Source of the DNA: Candidatus Jidaibacter acanthamoeba | GTDB taxonomy: Bacteria; Pseudomonadota; Alphaproteobacteria; Rickettsiales; Midichloriaceae | DNA: 64,000 nt | Direction: 5' to 3' | NCBI RefSeq assembly: GCF_000815465.1 | Contig: NZ_JSWE01000206.1 | Coordinates: forward strand, 35,384-99,383 | Shown here: piece by piece, positions 27,705-37,374 of the stretch | Numbering within the stretch: the first letter of the stretch is position 1 | How the letters are laid out: every line of letters begins with the position of its first letter | The notes under the pieces: model-generated | Database searches by the model: none | Told to the model about the DNA's origin: nothing | The model's input: the letters and a program-made list of their open reading frames with translations, nothing else | Made by a program: the position numbers and the translations under genes

Positions 27705-30431
27705 ATGGAGTATTTAGCAAGATACTTTGATATTGATAAAGCAATAATACTAATTTTCTTAGTATTCACTCTAATAATCGGCATAATTGCCGGCAGAAAA
27801 ACAAAAGATACAAATGATTATGCAATCGCCAATAAGTCATACGGCTCTCCTATACTTTTCCTCACCCTAACCGTGAGTTTGATCGGAGGAGGTTCTACGA
27901 TAGGTGAAGCAGCCCAATTTTATAATGACGGCTTGGTATATCTGATCGCTTCAATCGGCACCCCTGTTTCAATATTACTTACTGCTTTATATATAACCCC
28001 AAAATTTGATCGTAGGTTTAACGGCAGAATCTCGGTTGCTGATATGATTGAATATTTTTACGGTTACACTCCAAGCAGATTTGCCGGAGTAATAGGATAT
28101 TTTGTATGTTTAGGAATCTTAAGCATTCAATGCACCGTAATGGGATACCTAACTTTTATTTTTTTAGAAATAAGTTATTCGGCAAGCGTTTGTTTATCGG
28201 TAGGATTATTAATATTATATTCAACTTTCGGAGGAATTCGAGCAATAACCATTACTAATATATTTCAATTTGCAATGTTAATTGTAATGGTACCGCTGAT
28301 TGCAAGTATATCAGTGACGGAAGCGGGCGGTTTAAACAGTATATTTAGTAATTTTAAAACTAACTCTCACATGCAAATTTTAAACCATCCGAAATTTTTT
28401 GATTATTTAGCATTATTTTTATTTTGGTCATTACCCTTCTCTGCCTTTTTCCCTCCCCAAATCCAGCGATATTTAATGGTAAGAAACCACAAACAAGCAA
28501 CCAGAATAACCTTTTTATATTTATTTTTAAAAATTGCGGTTATTTTTATAGTGTTAAGCATAGCTTTTTCTGCCGTAAAACTATTTCCCGATGTAGAGCC
28601 TAAAGCAATTATACCTAAAATAATTGATGATTTAATGCCTCCTATAATTCGAGGCATCGCAATAGCGGGCATGCTGTCAGTCACTATGTCTACAGCTGAT
28701 TCCGCCCTCAATACGGCAGGTATATTAATTACTCATAATACATTACCTGCAAATTGGTTTTACACGGATAAAATTAAATTATCCTTTTTAAGAATATTTA
28801 CATTTATAACCGGCATTATCGCTATGTTTATTGCTTTACAAAATAGCAATATTATTAGTGTATTAGTTTTAAGTGAAATATTATCATTTTCTGCGCTTGG
28901 CATCCCCTTACTTTTAGGTATGCTGGATTTAAAAGTAAGTAACAAATCTTTTTGGGCATGTAATGTTTTTGCCGGGTGTGCTTATTTTATTTCTTATTAT
29001 TATAATATACGAGAGTTTGCTATCCCAATTATTACATGTATGTCCGGCATTAGCGGATTTATGTTAGCTCATCTTATTGAAAACCGAAAAATAGTATTTA
29101 TTGAAAGAAGATATATACAGCGAAAATCCGGTAAATTAGTCCTTATAAATACAATAAAAAATTTTTATACTTTATTACCTAACTTTAAAACCGCTTCATC
29201 ATATTTAAAAACTAATCTTGATAAGTTTAGTACTAATTATCTTATGTTCGGTATATTCTGCTGTATAAATTACACTGTGCCATATTTCATGTGGACTTAT
29301 CAAAAGCCTGAAAACTATCTGCTTATGCTTTTAATGCGGTTAATTGCAGGCATTCTATGCACAGGGTTACTCGTAAAAGATTATTGGCCTGAAAAAATAA
29401 AAAAATACTTTTCTATTTATTGGTATATTACCGTGCTTTATTGTTTACCGTTTATGACAACCATTATGTTTATGCTGATGGAAGCCCATATTGAATGGCT
29501 TATAAATTTAACTTTAGCAATTATGCTACTTACTATGCTGGTCGATTGGATCAGCTTCATAGTAATATTAATAACCGGCACTATTCTAGGGTATTTATTT
29601 TATAGAATTGCAATCGGAGTTCCGGATATCCCTACGGATTTTGATACGATATACCTTTTAATTTATGTTTGTGTCTTTTCCAGTTTAATCGGTTTGTTAT
29701 TTGTAAGAAAAAAAGAAGTTGTTAATGAAGGAAAACTTGAGGCAATGAGGTTATTCGGAACATCAATAGCCCATGAAGTTAAAGATCCGTTAAGCTCACT
29801 TAATATGTGTATCCAACATATTGAAATGATCTTAAAAAAGTTAGCTGATAGCTCAAAATTAGAGCAGCTCGAAATTGATAATTATCATTCACAGCTAGTG
29901 GAATTAATAGAAATCCTAAAAAATACAAGTATTCAAGGTATTAAAATTATTGATAGCCTTCTTACATCCCTAAAAAGCAGCGTGATCGCTGATGATAGAG
30001 GAGAATACCTGATTAGCGAATGTATAAAACAATCAATTACGGAATATCACCAAGGTAATTTAAATCCGAATCATATTCAAATACTTTTGTCCAAAAATAT
30101 AAAGTTTTATGGTTCTATGCAATATATGAAGCATCTCTTTTTTAACTTATTCAGATATGCATACAAACATAATACCCGTTCTTTAAATATTGATATACGC
30201 ACGGAAGGTAATATTTTATATTTTAAGGACAATGGGCGCGGGATACTAAAAGAAGATTTACCTTTCATATTTGATAGGTTCTATTCTGATTCGAAAAGCG
30301 GCAACGGCATTGGACTCGCATTTTGCAAAATAGTAATGGAAGATATCGGCGGATCAATCAAATGTAATTCCGAAGTAGGAAAATTCACTGAGTTTGCACT
30401 TCATTTTCCTATTATAAATAAAAAACTTTAA
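27705..30431 (+). CDS. Sodium/solute symporter fused to a histidine kinase
   Basis: This 908-residue protein joins an SSS-family (SLC5-like) transporter to a kinase. Residues about 10-450 hold the symporter, with TVSLIGGGSTIGEAAQFYNDG near residue 58 and GGIRAITITNIFQF near 178. Residues about 500-665 add further hydrophobic segments. A histidine kinase follows: H-box SIAHEVKDPL with H690, an N-box around residue 810 (FFNLFRYAYKHN), and G1/F/G2 boxes DNGRGI, FDRFY and GNGIGLAF. The layout recalls CbrA-type sensors, in which transport and sensing are coupled. No response regulator is adjacent. Substrate and output are unknown. Confidence 0.9.
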   Translation: MEYLARYFDIDKAIILIFLVFTLIIGIIAGRKTKDTNDYAIANKSYGSPILFLTLTVSLIGGGSTIGEAAQFYNDGLVYLIASIGTPVSILLTALYITPKFDRRFNGRISVADMIEYFYGYTPSRFAGVIGYFVCLGILSIQCTVMGYLTFIFLEISYSASVCLSVGLLILYSTFGGIRAITITNIFQFAMLIVMVPLIASISVTEAGGLNSIFSNFKTNSHMQILNHPKFFDYLALFLFWSLPFSAFFPPQIQRYLMVRNHKQATRITFLYLFLKIAVIFIVLSIAFSAVKLFPDVEPKAIIPKIIDDLMPPIIRGIAIAGMLSVTMSTADSALNTAGILITHNTLPANWFYTDKIKLSFLRIFTFITGIIAMFIALQNSNIISVLVLSEILSFSALGIPLLLGMLDLKVSNKSFWACNVFAGCAYFISYYYNIREFAIPIITCMSGISGFMLAHLIENRKIVFIERRYIQRKSGKLVLINTIKNFYTLLPNFKTASSYLKTNLDKFSTNYLMFGIFCCINYTVPYFMWTYQKPENYLLMLLMRLIAGILCTGLLVKDYWPEKIKKYFSIYWYITVLYCLPFMTTIMFMLMEAHIEWLINLTLAIMLLTMLVDWISFIVILITGTILGYLFYRIAIGVPDIPTDFDTIYLLIYVCVFSSLIGLLFVRKKEVVNEGKLEAMRLFGTSIAHEVKDPLSSLNMCIQHIEMILKKLADSSKLEQLEIDNYHSQLVELIEILKNTSIQGIKIIDSLLTSLKSSVIADDRGEYLISECIKQSITEYHQGNLNPNHIQILLSKNIKFYGSMQYMKHLFFNLFRYAYKHNTRSLNIDIRTEGNILYFKDNGRGILKEDLPFIFDRFYSDSKSGNGIGLAFCKIVMEDIGGSIKCNSEVGKFTEFALHFPIINKKL

Positions 30432-30576
30432 CACTAATTATTATATATCATTTAACTTATCAACCATTAACTTTTTTATAAATTAAGCCTATAGTTGCAG
30501 GTTGAAATTAAAAGTGCTAAAAGCACATTCTCAATAAGTAACATCTAAAAAAATTAAATTTTTACTACATGGTTAT

Positions 30577-31419
30577 ATGGATACTTTTACTTTTATACTA
30601 GTAATATCAGCAGCAATGCTGCATGCTACCTGGAATTTTTTTACTAAAAAAACAAAAGGAGATAGGCTAACTATGCTTTGGCTCGGTCAATTAGCAGTAG
30701 GATTTATTACTCTCCCCCTCACTTATTATCTTTCTGATTTCGAGGGTATAACAAAAGAATTTATTTTATATATAATATTAACTGGGGTTATTCATTCATG
30801 TTATTTAACGCTTCTCGGATGGTCTTATAAAGTCGGGGAAGTATCAATAGTTTACCCGGTGTCACGCGGCACGGGAATTATAGGAACCTCTCTACTTGCA
30901 ATAACACTTGGTATTGATAAAATTTCTTTTGTAGGGTTTATCGGGATTTTAGTCTTAATTTCAGGCATATTATCTATAGCGATAAGTAAATCCGTTACCC
31001 GTAATGAAGTTATATTTTCCGCAAGTATGGTCGGGATCTCTATTTCTTTATACTCAGTGGTTGATAAGCTTGCAGTTCAATTCATACCTTCGCTTTTCTA
31101 CGGCTCAATTATGTTTATTTCTACTGCCTTAATTCTTTCGCCGTTTATTATAATAAAGCGCAAACCGCAACTGCTTAATACTTTGAAGAGATATAAACTA
31201 CCAAGCTTTATTATTAATGTTTCAATGTTCAGTACATATAGCATTATCCTATTTGCCTTTCGCAATAGCCCGGCCTCATATGTGGTAGCTCTTAGAGAAG
31301 TATCGATAATTATCGCTACGCTCCTCGGCACCTTCTTTTTAAAAGAAGAGATTACCAAAAACAAGGTCTGCGGAATATCTTTAATTATGCTTGGAGCAGC
31401 GGTTATTAAGTTTGCTTAA
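30577..31419 (+). CDS. EamA/DMT-family transporter
   Basis: This 280-residue protein has about ten hydrophobic helices in the two-repeat EamA layout. Typical segments are MLHATWNFFTKK near residue 15, VYPVSRGTGIIGTSLLAI near residue 93, and in the second half YVVALREVSIIIATLLGTFFLKEEIT, the repeat-ending motif of the family. It follows the symporter-kinase gene by 145 bases, and so could be a regulated target or merely a neighbour. Substrate unknown. Converges with the membrane protein gene at 31575, with a hairpin in between. Confidence 0.9.
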   Translation: MDTFTFILVISAAMLHATWNFFTKKTKGDRLTMLWLGQLAVGFITLPLTYYLSDFEGITKEFILYIILTGVIHSCYLTLLGWSYKVGEVSIVYPVSRGTGIIGTSLLAITLGIDKISFVGFIGILVLISGILSIAISKSVTRNEVIFSASMVGISISLYSVVDKLAVQFIPSLFYGSIMFISTALILSPFIIIKRKPQLLNTLKRYKLPSFIINVSMFSTYSIILFAFRNSPASYVVALREVSIIIATLLGTFFLKEEITKNKVCGISLIMLGAAVIKFA

Positions 31420-31539
31420 TATAAAAAATTTTTATCCTTTATATTTTTATGATCCCATGGTTATACATTTTTCATATCCATATATAGTTTTTCCTATATA
31501 AAGATCATATCAATTGCTTGGCTTAGGTTATTACAAAAT

Positions 31540-31570
31540 ACGGCTCTAATAAACGTGTTATTAGAGCCGT
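31540..31570 (-). terminator. Hairpin between convergent genes, probable terminator
   Basis: A perfect 13-pair stem (31540-31552 with 31558-31570) with a five-base loop lies four bases after the stop of the leftward gene at 31575. T content after the stem is modest on both strands, so it may serve either direction or act as a 3' end stabiliser. Confidence 0.65.
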
Positions 31571-31574
31571 TCTA

Positions 31575-33332
31575 TTAATGCATTTTTATTTTTTGGCTTT
31601 CAGGTTGGTTTGAAACCAAGTTGCAGAAATAATTTTTAGCTCCGGTTGCTATTATCATATCAAACATTTCAATTGCGGAAGATATGCATATATTAGTAAA
31701 ATCATTACCGTAATTCACCAGCTGATAGGCTGTGTGATTAGCTGCGCCTAAAGCCGCAAGTGCTGTTCCTAAAGCAAAATTGAGTTTATATCCTTCAGGC
31801 TTATTATCGGCAAAAGCATAGCTTATTACATATTTTAGCGCACCCCCGAGTGCGGCTCCGTACAATAAGCCTTCGCAAGCTACAAGATGAAGATAATATT
31901 TCGGATAATGGGCTATTACTTCTTTGAAAGTAGAGTATAATATACTATTAATTTCAGTATTTTCAGGGGTTTTAGAGTTCTTCTCCGGTGCTACCTTCTC
32001 GGTTGCGGGTTTATCTTTGTTATCTTCATTTCCATAGATATAGTTAGAAGTTTTACCTATAAGCCCAAAGCATAGGGTTGGAATTCCGCCTACTAATATA
32101 GTATTAACCAATGGCTTAACACCTAACCAATCACTTAAAGAATTTCCTTCTACCGAATTAGTTATATTATTACTAAACCCTGCAAAAGACATGCAAATAG
32201 TTGCACTGACAAATGCAGTTTCAGCTATTGCTGCTGCATCTTTAGAAAGGATATTATTATTTACCGCAGATTTTAATATATAAGAAGCGCCTAAGTGTGC
32301 AGCACTGCTTAAAATGAATGGGCTAAGATAAGTTGATGCACATAAGCTATATGTCGCAGAGGCAACAATTGCAGTTGCGGTAATAAAATCAACTGAAGAT
32401 AAAAAAGTTCTTAAGCGGGGATCAGTAGGCATAAAATTATTCTCCGTTATATAATTTCTAAGTTTTTCAATATAAGTATTTTTACTCCAAATTAGTAATT
32501 CCTCTAATGCTTTACGATTACTATAATAAATTTCTAATCTGGCGACGGCTTCGGGCAAAAATGCAGGTAAAGGTAAAGCAGCGGCAATACTTTTAGCCAT
32601 TGCATATATAACCCCTTTTACCATGCTGTCTTTAATAGTGCTGTAGATGTTACTTAAATTAGGTTGAGCGATTCTTACCGCATGCATGGAAAGATGTAAA
32701 ATTAATCCCTTAATGAAGCAACCGTAAGGGGTGGCGTATTCACTTGTAAATTGAGTTGAAAATATTGATAGGACGGAAGGAAGTATTAAGTTATTTGTAC
32801 TTAGATAAATGCTGTTAGGATTAAATTTTTTCTCAATATCTCGGTTTAAAGGATTGCAAATTTTATCTAAGGTTTTATAAACAATCGGAGTGATTACACC
32901 TGAAGTAAAAGCTGCGGAAAATTTTAATGCGCTATTGGATGTTAAATAAAAAATCGGCTTTTTTACCGTTAAGGGCGCATAGCTTAATAAGTTTGAAGCA
33001 CTTTTTAATAAAACATCGTTTTCAATAAGTGCGGCAAAGTATGGGGTAAGTTGTGATGAAAGGCAGATCGGGTAAATAATCGGCCAAATCGGGTCTAAAG
33101 CAATCATAGCTGATTTATGAAATTGTTCTCCTATGTAATCCTTGCTTTTTAAATAACTTAAGCTCATATGGAGAGTAAGTTTAAATGCTTGAGCGCCGAG
33201 CAGGGGGTAAGTAAGAGCAGGTATATAATAACAAGTGGTTACAAGAAAAGCTGTAGATATACCCAGATCAATATCCAGATCAATATTTGATTTTTGATTT
33301 GGGGTAAGATAAGTGGAGATACGTGTGAACAT
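31575..33332 (-). CDS. Unrecognised polytopic membrane protein
   Basis: I do not recognise this 585-residue protein. About ten hydrophobic segments are spread along it, separated by short polar loops, with one longer Lys/Glu/Asn-rich loop at residues about 440-475. Segments near residues 27-60 and 312-352 share a pattern of small residues, then Tyr/Pro, then an H-x-G/S-x-SY-(I/L)-(L/K)-K-S end, which hints at an internal duplication. No ATPase, transporter or enzyme motif is visible. The start is an ATG with a poor ribosome site. It may be lineage-specific. It is followed by a strong hairpin at 31540. Confidence 0.7.
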   Translation of the reverse strand: MFTRISTYLTPNQKSNIDLDIDLGISTAFLVTTCYYIPALTYPLLGAQAFKLTLHMSLSYLKSKDYIGEQFHKSAMIALDPIWPIIYPICLSSQLTPYFAALIENDVLLKSASNLLSYAPLTVKKPIFYLTSNSALKFSAAFTSGVITPIVYKTLDKICNPLNRDIEKKFNPNSIYLSTNNLILPSVLSIFSTQFTSEYATPYGCFIKGLILHLSMHAVRIAQPNLSNIYSTIKDSMVKGVIYAMAKSIAAALPLPAFLPEAVARLEIYYSNRKALEELLIWSKNTYIEKLRNYITENNFMPTDPRLRTFLSSVDFITATAIVASATYSLCASTYLSPFILSSAAHLGASYILKSAVNNNILSKDAAAIAETAFVSATICMSFAGFSNNITNSVEGNSLSDWLGVKPLVNTILVGGIPTLCFGLIGKTSNYIYGNEDNKDKPATEKVAPEKNSKTPENTEINSILYSTFKEVIAHYPKYYLHLVACEGLLYGAALGGALKYVISYAFADNKPEGYKLNFALGTALAALGAANHTAYQLVNYGNDFTNICISSAIEMFDMIIATGAKNYFCNLVSNQPESQKIKMH

Positions 33333-33500
33333 ATGTAGTCAGTTATAATTAATTGCTGTAATAGTTTTCCAAGAGCTTTATAAGATCCATTTGTGATTAT
33401 ATCCAGAATTATTATTAAAAATAAGTAAAATAATATTGCATTCGGTTCTAATATCTGTTCTTTATGTGTATATAAGAAATAATTAAATATAGTAAGATTT

Positions 33501-34085
33501 ATGTCGAAAATTTTAGAAAAAGACCAGGCTATAAACCAAAAAGCTATAAATGCCATTAGAAGTTTAATAGAATGCATAGGTGATGACCCCGGTCGATCGG
33601 AGCTTAAAAAATCTCCTTACAAAATATTAGAAGTTTTACAAAGCTATTTTGCCGGTTATGCCGTTAATTCTGATGAAATATTAGCTGAAACTATTGAAGA
33701 GGTTGAGGGGTATGATGATATTATTATGCTTAAAGATATAAATTTTACTTCTTACTGTGAGCATCATTTCCTGCCCTTTAGTGGTAAATGTCATATAGGT
33801 TATATTCCGAATAAAAAAATTGCTGGGATCGGCAAATTTGTAGAAGTGCTTGAGGCATTTGCAGGCAGGTTGCAAATCCAGGAAAGACTAACCGTATTAA
33901 TTGCCGAAGCTATATATAAGAATTTGCAGCCCAAGGGTGTAGGGGTAGTAATAGAGGCAAAGCATAACTGTTTATCATTTAAGCACCAAAGTTGTAATAA
34001 TGCAGTGATGAGAACCGGCAAGATGCTTGGAGCTTTTCATGAAGACTACAATATAAGGAATGAATTCTTGAGTGCTTTGAAGTAA
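33501..34085 (+). CDS. folE: GTP cyclohydrolase I
   Basis: This 194-residue enzyme converts GTP to dihydroneopterin triphosphate, the entry to folate and, through a branch, queuosine synthesis. Zinc ligands and catalytic residues are visible in YCEHHFLPFSG (residues about 77-87) and in EAKHNCLS near residue 156. The GIGKFVEVLEAFAGRLQIQERLT stretch (about 113-135) is the substrate/assembly segment with the conserved QER. Length is typical of the bacterial type I enzyme. No other folate gene is adjacent. It converges with the coiled-coil gene at 34098, with only 12 bases between the stops. Confidence 0.95.
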   Translation: MSKILEKDQAINQKAINAIRSLIECIGDDPGRSELKKSPYKILEVLQSYFAGYAVNSDEILAETIEEVEGYDDIIMLKDINFTSYCEHHFLPFSGKCHIGYIPNKKIAGIGKFVEVLEAFAGRLQIQERLTVLIAEAIYKNLQPKGVGVVIEAKHNCLSFKHQSCNNAVMRTGKMLGAFHEDYNIRNEFLSALK

Positions 34086-34097
34086 AAAAATTCTAAA

Positions 34098-36815
34098 TTA
34101 TATTGAGGAAGATGAGCTTTCGGTATTTATTGCTTCGAACAGAAATAATGTTGCATGGATCAGCGGAGCGGCGAATGGTACGGCATATTCTACCGTAGGT
34201 AAATAAGAAGTATCCTCATTCGGGTAAGGCATAGAATCATCTTCTTCAGGCGTAGGTGCCGGAGTGGGTAGTGGAGTAGGGGAAGGTATCCGTTGTAACT
34301 GTTCTTCCGTCGTGTTAGTTAAAACTGAGGAAGATTCTGCAATCTCTTCTTCTAATGTTCTCTGAACTTCGGTAAGTTCTTTCCTCAAGAGCTCCAATTG
34401 TTCTTCGAGTGAGGAAATATGACTATCGGTTTCAATTAATTCTTCATTTAACTTTACGTATTTAGCTCTAGCTTCGGTTACTCCTTCATTAATCTCTTGA
34501 GCGGCTTGAACTAGCTCATATATTTCTTCATTTAATACACTGCCTTCATCAATTAAATTTCTATGGGTTCTTTGTTCATTTTCTATAATTTCATTAAATG
34601 CTTCAATGATTAATGCCGGATTTTCAAAATTTACATTACTTAATTGCTCAATATTTTGGTTTATAATATTAATTACATCTTCTAAAGCTTGAACTTTTTT
34701 AACTTCATTCAGCTCAATTATTTTGTTTATTATTTTAACTAAAACGTTTTGCTTTAAACTATTATCTTCATCTACGATTTCAGCAAATTCTGCTAATGTT
34801 TCCCTATATATTTCTAATTTTTCTCGGTCATTTTCTATTAAATCATCCAGCTCTTCTAAGGATTCTATATCTCCTACCAATATGTTTTGTATTATACTTG
34901 TAAGAGAATCTATTTGAATTTGTAATTCATTATAGGCTACAAGATGGTTCTCTAATTCTAATTTTACGAGATTCAACCTTGCTAAGAAGATTTCTGTTTC
35001 TTTTATTGCTTTAAAATTATTATTTTTTAAAGCTTCTTTGGTTTTAGTGTTGTCTTTGATATTTTCTTGAGCAGCCTCTTCATCACTAATCACTTGCTTA
35101 ACTATTTTTATTAATTTATTAATCTTCTCTTTCTTTTTATATAATGATTTAAGTTCATCTTCCTCCGCAGCTATTTTTTTAGCATTTGCTTCTTTTCTTC
35201 TTTTTTCATCTTCTATCTGTTTAGCTTTTTTCTTTTCTTTTTTTTCTCTCTCTTTTTCTTCTATTGCTTTTTGTTTTAATTCTTCATCTAATTTTTTTAG
35301 ACTTTCTTTTTCCTGCTCTACTTCTTTAGCTTTTTTTCTCGCTTCCTTCTGCTTTTTTACGTTTGCTTCTATTTCTGCTTTTGTTGCTTCTTCCACTGCC
35401 CTTCTTTTTTCTTCTTCAGCTTTTTTTTCTGCCTCTATTGCTTTTTCTTTAGCTTTTAGCTTTTCTTGTTTTTCTTTCTCTTCTTTCTTTACCTCATTCG
35501 TCACAACTTCAGTATCTACTTCTTCCAAATCATCTTCCAAATCGCCGAGAGGGCTAATGGTAGGAGGGGTGTCATTGTTAAGTTCTACTTCCTCTTCCTC
35601 TTCCTCTTCCTCTTCCTCTTCCTCTTCCTCTTCCTCTTCCTCTTCTGCCAATTTAATGGTGATTTCTTTTTTAGGGATGATTTTTATTTTACCGCTGTCT
35701 CCGTCTTTCGGATTATCTTTATAATCCGAGTTACCGGATGTAAAGTAAGGATCTTTATCTAATAATTTAACGGTTAGTAGGATAAGCATATGCAAAGTTG
35801 AACATGCTAAATTATACCTTGTAACATCCGGCAAGTTAAACCGATCCGAAAACGACGGTTTTAAATAATCAAGCGCATGAGGCATGTTATTTTGAGTAGT
35901 CGTATCGTTCACGGTTTTCAAATAAGGTTTTAAATTTACGGAAGTATTTGAAAACAACGGAGTAGTTAAAGTGTACTTGAAAAAGAGATCAGTTCCATTG
36001 TGTTTTTTGTCTTTATCATAATTAGAGCGCTCAAAAATTCTATGAATATTCGGCAACTTAATATTATCTTCTGAGCCCTGTGCAAGGTTGCAAGGTTGCG
36101 GTGGAGCTAAAGGTATTATAATATTATCATTTAGTACTAAATGTTTAAATGTACTCGGAATAGGTGATTTTGCTTTATCTTGGCTCTCATGTTGTTCATA
36201 TTGTTTATCTTTTGCAGAGTGCTGAGTTGCTAATGTAGAGGTCTGCTCTTCTTCATCAGCAGTTGAGTGATTATAATTTTCTGTTTCCTCTAATGCTTCT
36301 TGAGCTTCATCATCAAAAGAAGCTTCATCGGAAGCTTTAAATTTTTCATTATTATTTGAGTTATATCTCGGTTTATCACCCCCCCTATTGTTTTCGGGTA
36401 TAGAGAAGTGGTGTATACCTTTCAACTCAATAGCCGGGATTCCATTAAAGATAAAGGCTTTATCAGGATTCTTAGGGGCTATTTTTTGAAATATCTTATA
36501 AGGATCATAGTTTTGCTTATGGTTAAGAGGATAATAAGCGGTTTCTGTTATTCTATTTAAATCTAAGTTAAAATATTGTGGAGTATAAACTACATTCTTA
36601 TTAATCTCATCAAGCGTAATTTTTATGCCTGAATGCATAAAATCAAGCTCTACCTGATTAAGTGAGGGGGCTTCATATATTGAAGAAGAAAAAAAATGTT
36701 TTTTTTGAGTCGGTAGTATGTAAGCAGTAGCGAGTAATGCAGCATATTGCATATTCCGTCTTCTCCGACGGTGGCCAAGTGCACGAGAAAGATCAATATC
36801 CGATATAGGTTTCAT
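34098..36815 (-). CDS. Very large acidic coiled-coil protein with poly-Glu tract
   Basis: I do not recognise this 905-residue protein. The ATG at 36815 is chosen because an aaggg ribosome site lies just upstream; an in-frame TTG adds seven residues. The N-terminal third (1-380) is mostly polar and disordered, with one hydrophobic patch near 340-355. Residues 391-409 are 19 consecutive glutamates, encoded by a hexanucleotide repeat. Residues about 435-800 are Lys/Glu-rich helices that must form long coiled coils. A Pro-rich linker (PSPTPLPTPAPTP) follows near 855, then a short hydrophobic end. No signal peptide is evident. It could be a structural or secreted protein. Confidence 0.75.
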   Translation of the reverse strand: MKPISDIDLSRALGHRRRRRNMQYAALLATAYILPTQKKHFFSSSIYEAPSLNQVELDFMHSGIKITLDEINKNVVYTPQYFNLDLNRITETAYYPLNHKQNYDPYKIFQKIAPKNPDKAFIFNGIPAIELKGIHHFSIPENNRGGDKPRYNSNNNEKFKASDEASFDDEAQEALEETENYNHSTADEEEQTSTLATQHSAKDKQYEQHESQDKAKSPIPSTFKHLVLNDNIIIPLAPPQPCNLAQGSEDNIKLPNIHRIFERSNYDKDKKHNGTDLFFKYTLTTPLFSNTSVNLKPYLKTVNDTTTQNNMPHALDYLKPSFSDRFNLPDVTRYNLACSTLHMLILLTVKLLDKDPYFTSGNSDYKDNPKDGDSGKIKIIPKKEITIKLAEEEEEEEEEEEEEEEEEEEVELNNDTPPTISPLGDLEDDLEEVDTEVVTNEVKKEEKEKQEKLKAKEKAIEAEKKAEEEKRRAVEEATKAEIEANVKKQKEARKKAKEVEQEKESLKKLDEELKQKAIEEKEREKKEKKKAKQIEDEKRRKEANAKKIAAEEDELKSLYKKKEKINKLIKIVKQVISDEEAAQENIKDNTKTKEALKNNNFKAIKETEIFLARLNLVKLELENHLVAYNELQIQIDSLTSIIQNILVGDIESLEELDDLIENDREKLEIYRETLAEFAEIVDEDNSLKQNVLVKIINKIIELNEVKKVQALEDVINIINQNIEQLSNVNFENPALIIEAFNEIIENEQRTHRNLIDEGSVLNEEIYELVQAAQEINEGVTEARAKYVKLNEELIETDSHISSLEEQLELLRKELTEVQRTLEEEIAESSSVLTNTTEEQLQRIPSPTPLPTPAPTPEEDDSMPYPNEDTSYLPTVEYAVPFAAPLIHATLFLFEAINTESSSSSI
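35588..35645. repeat. Hexanucleotide microsatellite (cttcct), coding poly-Glu
   Basis: Almost ten perfect copies of cttcct run from 35588 to 35645. On the minus strand they encode alternating GAG/GAA glutamate codons, 19 in a row. Gain or loss of whole units keeps the frame, so variation would change only tract length. Confidence 0.95.
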
Positions 36816-37374
36816 GTTACTAGCCCTTGCCGACAATTTTAAACTTCACCTTAGTCAATTAAACAATTATTGAATGAATGATGAATTTAAAATTTAATCA
36901 GTTATTAAAAATACCATAGAACATAAACCTAGTGCTTGGTAAGTAAAAAAAGTTAATAATCACGAGGTGAATGCAAAGGCATTTTACTACATATATGGGT
37001 GATTTTCTAGATATTGTTGCGATAAAATGATGTAAAACTTAATAAAAAGCAAGATTTATTACTAGTTTGTTACAGAGATAAGTATGAAAGTTATATATTT
37101 AGGGTTAAGCAAGCTTAATACGGCCGTTTTCCTGCTTGGAATCTATCGCGCTCGGAAGGCATATAATTACACTTTTATTGGTTTCCATTTGAATCTTGGA
37201 AAGTGTGTAGAAATTGCTTTCAATGCTAAGATTAAATTCTTTTTTAAAATTAATTACTACTACTCTTTGTCTTGTATTTTTCATAAGTGTATAGTTTTAT
37301 ATTATTTACAAATAAAGTATGTAGTATCAATAGTTAACAAATGGTTAATAAAACAAGGTATAGATAAATTATTT
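36816..37374. other. Intergenic region of about 560 bases without a convincing gene
   Basis: This AT-rich stretch lies between the starts/ends of two leftward genes (coiled-coil protein and mrdA). A plus-strand frame at 37084-37386 codes for 100 residues rich in Tyr, Phe, Ile and Lys, has no recognisable domain and runs into the 3' end of mrdA, so I treat it as chance. I see no RNA gene. Confidence 0.5.

Noticed and set aside
33239-33577. Minus-strand frame of 112 codons overlapping folE and the membrane protein gene
   Set aside because: It overlaps the 5' end of folE and the start of the 31575 gene, has no domain, and is hydrophobic by base composition.
35466-35762. Plus-strand Phe/Leu-rich frame
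   Set aside because: Antisense shadow of the poly-Glu microsatellite.
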